Assembly (NCBI RefSeq): GCF_900107435.1 | Contig: NZ_FNPZ01000001.1 | Location: forward strand, 1,274,960-1,338,959 | Direction of reading: 5' to 3' | Length of the DNA stretch: 64,000 bases | From: Herbiconiux ginsengi | GTDB taxonomy: Bacteria; Actinomycetota; Actinomycetes; Actinomycetales; Microbacteriaceae | In this document: positions 56,469 to 63,147 of the stretch, piece after piece | Layout of the letters: each line of letters begins with the position of its first letter | Numbering within the stretch: the stretch's first letter is position 1 | Translations under genes and position numbers: made by a program | Notes under the pieces: model-generated | The model's input: only the letters and a program-made list of their open reading frames with translations | What the model was told of the DNA's origin: nothing | Database searches by the model: none

Positions 56469-57899
56469 GCGACGGAGCACCGGGTCGGCCACACGACCCC
56501 CGGGCCGAAGCCGCTCGACCTGCCCGGCGCCCGTCCGCGCTGGTGGCACAGCATCGCGATGTTCGGGCCCGCGTTCGTGGCCTCCATCGCCTACGTCGAC
56601 CCCGGCAACGTCGCCGCCAACCTCACCTCGGGTGCGCAATACGGCTATCTGCTGGTCTGGGTGCTCGTGCTGGCCAACGCGATGGCCGTGCTGATCCAGT
56701 TCCAGTCGGCCAAGCTCGGCATCGTCACCGGCAAGACGCTGCCCGAGCACGTCGGCGCCCGTACACGCCCGTGGGGCCGTCGCGCCTATTGGCTGCAGGC
56801 CGAGATCGTGGCCGCCGCCACCGACATCGCCGAGGTGCTGGGCGGTGCCATCGCGCTCAACCTGCTCTTCGGCGTGCCGCTCGTGATGGGCGGGCTGATC
56901 GTCGGGGTCGTCTCGATGGCGTTGCTGCTCGTGCAGAACGCCCGGCGGCAGCGCACCTTCGAGTACATGATCATCGGCCTCCTCGCCGTGATCGCCTTCG
57001 GCTTCCTCGCCGGTGTGTTCGTGTCGAACGTCGACTGGTTCGCGGCGGCCGACGGCCTGGTGCCGCGCTTCGAGGGAGCGCCCACCGTGCTGCTCGCCGC
57101 GAGCATGCTCGGCGCCACCGTCATGCCGCACGCGATCTACCTGCACTCCGCACTCGCCCGCGACCGCCACCACGTCGAGTTCGCGGCCCTGGCCGAGAAG
57201 AGCGACTTCACGGGCGAGTCGGTGCGGCCCCCGCGAGCGGATGCGGCGGCGCGAGCGGATGCGCAAGCGGGCGCCCGCGAGACCACGCGCGTGGTCGCCG
57301 ACCCGGCTCCCACGCACGGCGCCTCCCGCGAACGTCTCCGCCGCCTGCTCCGCGTCACCCGAGGCGACGTCGTGGTGGCCCTCGTGCTCGCGGGGGCGGT
57401 CAACATCGCCATGCTGCTCCTGGCCGCCTCGAGCCTCCGCGGGGTCGACGGCACCGACACGATCCCCGGTGCCTATGCCGCCATCCAGGGCGCGCTGGGC
57501 CCCGCGATCGCGACGATCTTCGCGGTCGGGCTCCTCGCATCCGGTCTCGCGTCGACCTCTGTCGGCGCCTACGCGGGCTCGGTGATCATGAAGGGGCTGC
57601 TCCGCATCCGCATCCCCATCGTGGTGCGTCGCGTGGTGACGCTGATTCCCGCGCTGATCGTGCTCGGCGTCGGCATCGACCCCACGTGGGCGCTGGTGCT
57701 CAGCCAGGTGCTCCTGAGCATCGGCATCCCGTTCGCCCTGATCCCCCTCATCCGCCTCACCGGTGACCGTGCGCTGATGGGCGAGTTCGCCGACCGGATG
57801 CCCGTGCGCGTCGTCGCCTGGACCGTCGTGGCCCTCATCGTCTGCCTCAATGTGGTGCTGATCTTCCTCACGGTGACGGGTGCGGGCGTCGCGGCGTGA
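56457..57899 (+). CDS. mntH: NRAMP-family manganese transporter
   Basis: A 480-residue proton-coupled divalent metal importer with eleven or so helices. Helix 1 shows the metal-binding AYVDPGNVAANLTSG, helix 6 the MPHAIYLHSALARD motif, both essential in the NRAMP family. A loop of about 50 residues between helices 6 and 7 contains Ala/Asp-rich inserts (ADAAARADAQAGAR). The start codon is in the MntR-type palindrome and there is no ribosome site, so translation is leaderless. Regulation by MntR, manganese-dependent, is a strong inference. Confidence 0.95.
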   Translation: MPKNATEHRVGHTTPGPKPLDLPGARPRWWHSIAMFGPAFVASIAYVDPGNVAANLTSGAQYGYLLVWVLVLANAMAVLIQFQSAKLGIVTGKTLPEHVGARTRPWGRRAYWLQAEIVAAATDIAEVLGGAIALNLLFGVPLVMGGLIVGVVSMALLLVQNARRQRTFEYMIIGLLAVIAFGFLAGVFVSNVDWFAAADGLVPRFEGAPTVLLAASMLGATVMPHAIYLHSALARDRHHVEFAALAEKSDFTGESVRPPRADAAARADAQAGARETTRVVADPAPTHGASRERLRRLLRVTRGDVVVALVLAGAVNIAMLLLAASSLRGVDGTDTIPGAYAAIQGALGPAIATIFAVGLLASGLASTSVGAYAGSVIMKGLLRIRIPIVVRRVVTLIPALIVLGVGIDPTWALVLSQVLLSIGIPFALIPLIRLTGDRALMGEFADRMPVRVVAWTVVALIVCLNVVLIFLTVTGAGVAA

Positions 57900-57971
57900 C
57901 CGGAGTGGTTCCGCACTCCGCTCGACAGCCGTAGCGTAGGAAGGTCAGTCGTTCCGACCGAAGGGCACGTC

Positions 57972-58181
57972 ATGGTCTCCACCGGCTTCAGCTGGTTCGG
58001 CATTCTCGTCGTCATCCTCGTCTATGCCGTCCCGGCCGCGATCATCCTGTTCGCGCTGTACTGGGTCATCCGCTCCGCCGTGGGCAGCGCCTTGCGCCGC
58101 CACGAGCTCTGGCTGGAGGAGAGGCGCCGCGTCCCGCCCGCCGGCTCCGCGGGTGGGGCGGGTGCGCTCGACCAGCCCTAG
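57972..58181 (+). CDS. small membrane protein
   Basis: A 69-residue protein with one strongly hydrophobic segment (FGILVVILVYAVPAAIILFALYWVI), an amphipathic basic helix (SALRRHELWLEERRR) and a Gly/Ala tail. GAAGGG lies seven bases before the ATG, and TAGCGT lies further upstream. No family recognised. A family B palindrome follows. Confidence 0.7.
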   Translation: MVSTGFSWFGILVVILVYAVPAAIILFALYWVIRSAVGSALRRHELWLEERRRVPPAGSAGGAGALDQP

Positions 58182-58209
58182 CCGTGGCTCTCGAGGCGCG
58201 CGAACGCGA

Positions 58210-58275
58210 TTTCGGGAGGAGGAGAGCGCGAGCGACCCCGTATTCGGCCCCGGTTCGCTTCTCCTCCTCCCGAAA
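58210..58275. repeat. family B palindromic element, copy 3
   Basis: TTTCGGGAGGAGGAGA (58210-58225) and its exact complement (58260-58275), the longest perfect arms of the family (16 bp). The core GCGACCCCGTATTCGG matches copy 1 closely. It lies between the small membrane protein and corA, both plus strand. Confidence 0.9.
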
Positions 58276-58415
58276 CGCATCGCGGTGTCGGTGGGCGGGG
58301 GCGGGCCGGCGCCCGGCCCGCCCGCCCGAGCCCTCGTCAGGGTTCCGTGAGGATCCCCCACCGTCCCGCGCGCCCGACACCATCCGTTCACCGTCCGGAC
58401 GTATCGTCTGCATCC

Positions 58416-59474
58416 ATGCCCCTCATCGACAACGCGGTCTACGTGACCGGACACCGCATCGACGACCCGAAGAGCCTCGACGAGACCTACGAGCTCATGG
58501 ATCGCCTGCACGGCATGGCCTGGATCGGGCTCTACCGCCCCGACGCCGACGAGATCCATTCGATCGAGACCGAGTTCGGCCTGCATCACCTCGCCGTCGA
58601 AGACGCCCTCACCGGTCACCAGCGCGCGAAGCTCGAGCGCTACGGCGACACGCTCTTCGTGGTGCTGCGACCCGCCCGCTACCTCGATGCAGCCGAGGAG
58701 GTGGAGTTCGGCGAGGTGCACGTGTTCATCGGGCCCGGATTCGTGGTGACCGTGCGGCACGCCGAGTCACCGAACCTCGGCGCCGTGCGGCACCGTCTCG
58801 AAGCGAACCCCGAGCTCCTCGCGCTCGGACCCGAAGCCGTGCTCTACGCGATCGTCGACGAGGTGGTCGACGAGTACGGACCCGTGGTGGCCGGGCTGCA
58901 GAACGACATCGACGAGATCGAGAAGCAGCTCTTCGGCGGCGACCCCGATGTGTCGCGCCGCATCTACGACCTGCTCGGCGAGGTGATGGAGTTCCAGCGG
59001 GCCGCGCATCCGCTCGCCGGCATGCTCGAGGCGCTGCTGCGCGGGGCCGAGAAGTACCAGGTCGACCTCGAGGTGCAGCGGGGCCTGCGCGACGTGCTCG
59101 ATCACGTGCTGGCCGTGGTGGGGCAGGCGGATGCCTTCCGCGCGACCCTGCAGAACGCCCTGACCGTGCACTCCACTCTCACCACGCAGCGGCAGAACGA
59201 CGAGATGCGGCGCATCTCCGAGGCGAACCTGACCCTCGCGGAAGACACCCGCAAGCTCTCCGAGGCCAGCATCCAGCAGGGCGACGAGGTGAAGAAGATC
59301 TCGGCGTGGGCCGCGATCCTCTTCGCCCCGAGTCTCATCGCCGCCATCTACGGCATGAACTTCGACCACATGCCGGAGCTGCACTGGGTGTGGGGTTACC
59401 CGGCGGCGCTCGCCGCGATGGTGGTGATGGCCGTGGTGCTCTACAAGGTCTTCAAGCGCAACCGCTGGCTGTAG
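58416..59474 (+). CDS. corA: CorA-family magnesium/cobalt transporter
   Basis: A 352-residue CorA-type channel. The cytoplasmic part includes HHLAVEDALTGHQRAKLERYGDTLFVVLRPARY and the long helix region up to residue 300. The two C-terminal helices contain the signature YGMNFDHMPELHW between them. It should admit magnesium (or cobalt) down its gradient as a pentamer. TATCGT (58402-58407) lies eight bases before the ATG (leaderless). A long hairpin follows. Confidence 0.95.
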   Translation: MPLIDNAVYVTGHRIDDPKSLDETYELMDRLHGMAWIGLYRPDADEIHSIETEFGLHHLAVEDALTGHQRAKLERYGDTLFVVLRPARYLDAAEEVEFGEVHVFIGPGFVVTVRHAESPNLGAVRHRLEANPELLALGPEAVLYAIVDEVVDEYGPVVAGLQNDIDEIEKQLFGGDPDVSRRIYDLLGEVMEFQRAAHPLAGMLEALLRGAEKYQVDLEVQRGLRDVLDHVLAVVGQADAFRATLQNALTVHSTLTTQRQNDEMRRISEANLTLAEDTRKLSEASIQQGDEVKKISAWAAILFAPSLIAAIYGMNFDHMPELHWVWGYPAALAAMVVMAVVLYKVFKRNRWL

Positions 59475-59506
59475 GCTCGCCGACCTCCGGGAGCACCCCC
59501 TCACCG

Positions 59507-59557
59507 GGTCGCGCGAAGTCACTCCTTGCGAGCACTCGGCACCGACTTCGAGCGACC
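59507..59557. repeat. family C-like hairpin
   Basis: GGTCGCGCGAAGTC (59507-59520) and GACTTCGAGCGACC (59544-59557) pair at 13 of 14 positions. The arms resemble the outer part of the full copy at 4789-4847 (GCGCGAAGTCAC). It lies between corA and the methyltransferase gene, just before the promoter of the latter. Confidence 0.7.
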
Positions 59558-59579
59558 TCGTGGGAGATAGCCTGGGGGC

Positions 59580-60227
59580 GTGACGGATCCGAGCGGCGAC
59601 GCGCCAGCCAACCCGAGCGCCGAGCTGAGCGCCGGCGGGGTCGGTCCGTGGATCGGCGAGCTGCCCGACGAGCCTCGTTACGACCCCGAGCTGCTCGCGC
59701 GCGGCGACACCCGCAACGTGATCGACCGCTACCGCTACTGGCGCATGGACGCGATCGTCGCCGATCTCGACGAGCACCGGCATCCGTTCCACGTGGCCAT
59801 CGAGAACTGGCAGCACGACCTCAACATCGGCTCGATCGTGCGCAGCGCCAACGCCTTCGCGGCCGACACGGTGCACATCATCGGCCGGAAGCGCTGGAAC
59901 AAGCGCGGCGCGATGGTGACCGACCGCTACCAGCACGTGTCGAACCATCCGGATGTCGCGTCGTTCGTCGCGTTCGCGCAGGCGGAGGGTCTGCCCATCA
60001 TCGCGATCGACAACGTGCCCGGCAGCGTCATCATCGAGACGTTCGCGTTCCCGTCGCGCTGCGTGCTGCTCTTCGGGCAGGAGGGCCCTGGCCTGTCACG
60101 CGAGGCCCTCGCGGCGGCGGATGCGGTGGTCGAGATCTCGCAGTTCGGCTCCACCCGCTCGATCAACGCGTCGGCGGCGGCAGCGGTCGCGATGCACGCC
60201 TGGGTCACCCAGCACGTCGCCTTCTAG
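59580..60227 (+). CDS. SpoU/TrmH-family RNA 2'-O-methyltransferase
   Basis: A 215-residue knotted methyltransferase. Seen: the three family motifs HDLNIGSIVRSANAFAA, CVLLFGQEGPGLSREAL and QFGSTRSINASAAAAVAMHAW; the last two form the SAM-binding knot. The N-terminal 60 residues are a charged extension. It should methylate ribose at a position in tRNA or rRNA, not fixable from sequence. TAGCCT lies six bases before the GTG (leaderless). Confidence 0.93.
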   Translation: MTDPSGDAPANPSAELSAGGVGPWIGELPDEPRYDPELLARGDTRNVIDRYRYWRMDAIVADLDEHRHPFHVAIENWQHDLNIGSIVRSANAFAADTVHIIGRKRWNKRGAMVTDRYQHVSNHPDVASFVAFAQAEGLPIIAIDNVPGSVIIETFAFPSRCVLLFGQEGPGLSREALAAADAVVEISQFGSTRSINASAAAAVAMHAWVTQHVAF

Positions 60228-60297
60228 ACCGAACCGACGGGGCGCGCGGCGGACGGGCGTTCGACGATCGGCGGTCGTGTCCCGCTACGATTCCGCT

Positions 60298-60795
60298 ATG
60301 GATGCGACCGACCTCGGGGGCTGGCAGGCGTTCGCGTCAGCCACCGCCGGTTCTGCGGGCGCACTCGCGGGCTTGATCATCGTGGCGGTGTCGGTCAACG
60401 TGAAACAGATTCTCGCGGGTTCGGCACTGCCGGCCCGCGCCGGCTCCACCATCGCCGCCATCGCCGTCGTACTGGTGTCGTCGTTCGCCATGCTGATCCC
60501 GGGGCAGACCCTCGACAAGCTGGGCGTCGAGGTGCTGGCCTTCGCCGTCGTGGCCCTCGGCTTTCAGGTGGACGCGGCGGTCCGGATGCTGCGCAGCCAC
60601 GACGGCCCCAGCCTGAGCCGCACCATCCCCACCATCGTTCTCCACATCGGCCAGCTCGCGGGTGTGCTGGTGGGAGGCGTGCTGCTGATCTCCGGCAACC
60701 CCGACGGGCTCTTCCACGTGGCCGCGGGCTTCATCGCGATCTTCATCGTGTCGATCCTGAACGCCTGGGTCTTGATGGTCGAGATCCTCCGCTAG
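60298..60795 (+). CDS. four-helix membrane protein, function unknown
   Basis: A 165-residue protein with four helices (ALAGLIIVAVSVNVKQIL; IAAIAVVLVSSFAMLIPG; VLAFAVVALGFQVDAAVRML; LAGVLVGGVLLISGN plus IAIFIVSILNAWVLMVEIL). The start has small, polar residues (GWQAFASATAGSAGALAG) of a kind seen in conserved actinobacterial membrane proteins. TACGAT (60286-60291) lies six bases before the ATG, a textbook leaderless start. The stop faces the phosphatase remnant. Confidence 0.75.
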   Translation: MDATDLGGWQAFASATAGSAGALAGLIIVAVSVNVKQILAGSALPARAGSTIAAIAVVLVSSFAMLIPGQTLDKLGVEVLAFAVVALGFQVDAAVRMLRSHDGPSLSRTIPTIVLHIGQLAGVLVGGVLLISGNPDGLFHVAAGFIAIFIVSILNAWVLMVEILR

Positions 60796-60833
60796 TTCCC
60801 TGCCGAGGCGCCGTGCCAGGGCGGGTCACCGGC

Positions 60834-61200
60834 CTACTCGACCCGGAGCAGCGCGCGGAGACGATCGGTCTCGGCCTCCGCCAGGCCGCCCGCGCGCAGG
60901 TAGCCCGCGGCATCGCCGTGCTGGGCGGCGATCCAGTCGAGCGCCGCCTCGATCGCGCCTGCCGGCGATTTCGTGGCGAGGGTCTCGAGGCGTGGCACGA
61001 GGGGAATGCCCAGGCTGGTGATCAGCTTCGCCAGCTCCCGTCCGAGGCCGTCAGCGAGGTTGGCTTCGGTGAGCACGTAGTCGGCCACGATCGCCTCGCG
61101 GTCGGCGCCCGCGACGTCGAGCAGCAACGCGGCGGCGAGACCGGTGCGGTCCTTTCCGGCCGTGCAGTGGAAGAGCACGCCCGGCCGGTCGGTGTCGGCG
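60834..61200 (-). pseudogene. 5'-truncated protein-tyrosine/serine phosphatase
   Basis: Only the C-terminal half of a Y_phosphatase3-type enzyme remains: DTDRPGVLFHCTAGKDRTGL with the P-loop (HCTAGKDRTG) and the following helices (LLLDVAGADREAIVADYVLTEANLAD, AALDWIAAQHGDAAGYLRAGG) to the stop. Upstream of about 61200 the sequence no longer resembles the family, and no start codon with a ribosome site or a TAnnnT box is seen. The missing part is about 120 residues. A leftover frame to 61382 exists but runs into the next gene. I judge it non-functional. Confidence 0.72.
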
Positions 61201-61201
61201 G

Positions 61202-61294
61202 CGCTTCCTCTGGCACGTCGATCCGCAGACCGACGCGCGAACCGACCATCTCCTCGATCTCGTCGTCGACGCGCTGCGTCCTCGACGGTCCTAA
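61202..61294 (+). pseudogene. 3' fragment of a plus-strand gene, probably a TetR-type regulator
   Basis: The plus frame reads RFLWHVDPQTDARTDHLLDL and ends VVDALRPRRS then TAA. This is like the final helix of many TetR-type regulators (TDHLLDLVVDALRP). No start lies upstream, as the phosphatase remnant begins there on the other strand. The TAA overlaps the EamA stop by two bases, the normal spacing of convergent genes, so the 3' arrangement is original. Confidence 0.5.
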
Positions 61295-62217
61295 CCCGCG
61301 GTGGCGGTCGGCGACTCCTCCGGCTCCAGGTCGGCCGGGATGCGCGCCCGCGGTCGCCAGGCGAGCGTCGCCACCAGCACACCCGCCACCACCACCGCGC
61401 CGCCCAGGAGATCGCCCGCGGTCGGCACCTCGCCGAGGATCAGCCACGCGCTGATGAACCCGGCCACCGGCACCAGCATCGAGAACGGAGCCACCCGACT
61501 CGACGGGTTGCGCTTCATCAGCGTCACCCAGATGCCCGATCCGACGATCGTGCCGAGCACCACCGTGTAGAGCAGGCCGAGCACGGCGGGCAGCGCCTCG
61601 AGCGTGAAAGTGGTCGACACCGACGACCAGATGCGTTCCGGCCCCTCGATCAGCAGCGAGAGCCCGATCATCGGGATGGGCGGCACCACCGACATCCACA
61701 GCGTCAGTCCCAGCGGACTCACCGGGTTCGCCTGCCGGCTGCACACGTTGCCGAAGGCCCAGCCGAGCGCGCCGCAGAGGGTGAGGATCACGGGCAGCAA
61801 CGCCGACACCCCGGCGCGCTCCGCCGCGATGATGCCGAGCCCTGCGACGGCGACGAGGATGCCCACACCCTGCACGAGCGTCAGCCGCTCCCGCAGCCAC
61901 ACGGCCGCGATCACCACGGTGAACGGTGCGGATGCCTGCAGCACGAGCGACGCGAGCCCCGGCGGCATCCCCGTGGCCATTCCCGCGTAGAGGAACGCGA
62001 ACTGCAGGATGCCGAAGCCCAGCCCGTAGCCGAGCAGCCAGCGCACCTTCACACCGGGCCATTTCACGAACAACGCGGTCGGGATGGCCAGCACGAGAAA
62101 GCGCAGCCCGACCAGGAAGAACGGCGGATAGTGCTCGAGCGAGAAGTGGATGGCGACGAAGTTCACGCCCCAGAGCAGCGCGACGAGTCCGGCCAGTAGT
62201 CGATCGCGGAGGGGCAT
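61291..62217 (-). CDS. EamA/DMT-family transporter
   Basis: A 308-residue permease with ten helices in two EamA repeats: LLAGLVALLWGVNFVAIHFSLEHYPPFFLVGLRFLVLAIP and LPVILTLCGALGWAFGNVCSRQAN. It is likely an exporter of metabolites or amino acids; a substrate cannot be named. I chose the ATG at 62217 (MPLRDRLLAG), the usual start; an ATG at 62268 would add 17 residues. The C-terminus is Pro/Glu-rich. Its stop touches the remnant at 61292-61294. Confidence 0.9.
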   Translation of the reverse strand: MPLRDRLLAGLVALLWGVNFVAIHFSLEHYPPFFLVGLRFLVLAIPTALFVKWPGVKVRWLLGYGLGFGILQFAFLYAGMATGMPPGLASLVLQASAPFTVVIAAVWLRERLTLVQGVGILVAVAGLGIIAAERAGVSALLPVILTLCGALGWAFGNVCSRQANPVSPLGLTLWMSVVPPIPMIGLSLLIEGPERIWSSVSTTFTLEALPAVLGLLYTVVLGTIVGSGIWVTLMKRNPSSRVAPFSMLVPVAGFISAWLILGEVPTAGDLLGGAVVVAGVLVATLAWRPRARIPADLEPEESPTATAG

Positions 62218-62320
62218 GCCCTCAGCCTCGCGCGCACGCCCCCACCCCACAAGCAACGCTTGCTTCATCCACGATGTGGCTGCTCTTCAGCCCGGCCCGC
62301 GCCCCGATCGCGCGACGCGG

Positions 62321-62584
62321 CTACCGCCCGTGCTTGGCGAGGATGGTGTCGAGGTCGATGCGCTTGAGCGTGCCGGCCCAGTCGAAGCTGCGCGCCGTGG
62401 CGATCGCGGCGTCTTCGGCGAGCACCTTGCCGTTGCGCTCGATGGTCACGCCGGCCGGGGCCGCGTCGTTCAGGATGCGCAGGATCTCGTCGTTCACCGC
62501 CTCCGCGTCGAAGTCGGCGCCGTAGCGGGCGTAGACATCTGCATTGACGGTGTAGTTCAGGATGGTGATTTCAGTGTGGGTCAC
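62321..62584 (-). CDS. small conserved-looking protein
   Basis: An 87-residue soluble protein beginning MTHTEITILNYTVNADVYARY and ending TLKRIDLDTILAKHGR, with balanced charge and no Cys or membrane segment. GGAGG lies right before the GTG, unusually close, so the true start may differ. The compact ordered composition makes it likely a real protein. Function unknown. Confidence 0.68.
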   Translation of the reverse strand: MTHTEITILNYTVNADVYARYGADFDAEAVNDEILRILNDAAPAGVTIERNGKVLAEDAAIATARSFDWAGTLKRIDLDTILAKHGR

Positions 62585-62677
62585 CCCTCCATCTTCGCCC
62601 AGATGTCTCAGGTGGGATAGCGGTCGGCGCGTCGCCATCGACTCACCGCACCCAGATGCGCCGCCTAGACTCCTCGG

Positions 62678-63097
62678 GTGAGTTCTGCATCGGTGTCGCC
62701 CCCGCCCGCCCGCGTCTCGGCACGCCGCGCGAGCAGGAGGACGCTCGTGCTGGCGGTCGTGCTCGATGTCGCCCTCATCGCGGTCTTCGTGCTGATCGGT
62801 CGGCGGAGCCACGACGAGGACTCGGCGCTCATCGGCTTCCTCACCACGCTCTGGCCGTTCCTCGCCGGCGCAGCCATCGGGTGGGTGGCGTCGCTCGCGT
62901 GGCGGGCTCCGTTGCGTCTCGCGCCCACCGGCGTCGTGGTCTGGGCGGCCGCCGTGGTGGGAGGGATGCTCCTGCGCATCCTCTCGGGCCAGGGCGTGCA
63001 GTGGAGCTTCGTGATCGTCACGGCCGTGGTGCTCGGCGTCTTCCTCGTCGGCTGGCGGGCCATCGCCCTGTTGGTGCGTCGCCTCCGTCGGCGGTAG
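62678..63097 (+). CDS. DUF3054-family membrane protein
   Basis: A 139-residue protein with four helices, starting LAVVLDVALIAVFVLIGRRSHDED, which matches DUF3054 as I recall it. LLRILSGQGVQWSFVIVTAVVLG is in the third/fourth helix region. The tail is Arg-rich (LLVRRLRRR). TAGACT (62666-62671) lies six bases before the GTG (leaderless). Function unknown. Confidence 0.87.
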   Translation: MSSASVSPPPARVSARRASRRTLVLAVVLDVALIAVFVLIGRRSHDEDSALIGFLTTLWPFLAGAAIGWVASLAWRAPLRLAPTGVVVWAAAVVGGMLLRILSGQGVQWSFVIVTAVVLGVFLVGWRAIALLVRRLRRR

Positions 63098-63147
63098 CTC
63101 CGGCGCGCACACGGTCGGCGCACAGCCGCGCGTTCCTATGATGAGGC

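Noticed and set aside
58210-58275. GGAGGAGG in family B read as a ribosome binding site
   Set aside because: No suitable start codon follows at normal distance and the sequence is one arm of a palindrome found at three loci.
58184-60376. 730-codon open frame over corA and the methyltransferase gene
   Set aside because: CorA and SpoU motifs are in another frame; this one crosses a palindrome and two promoters.
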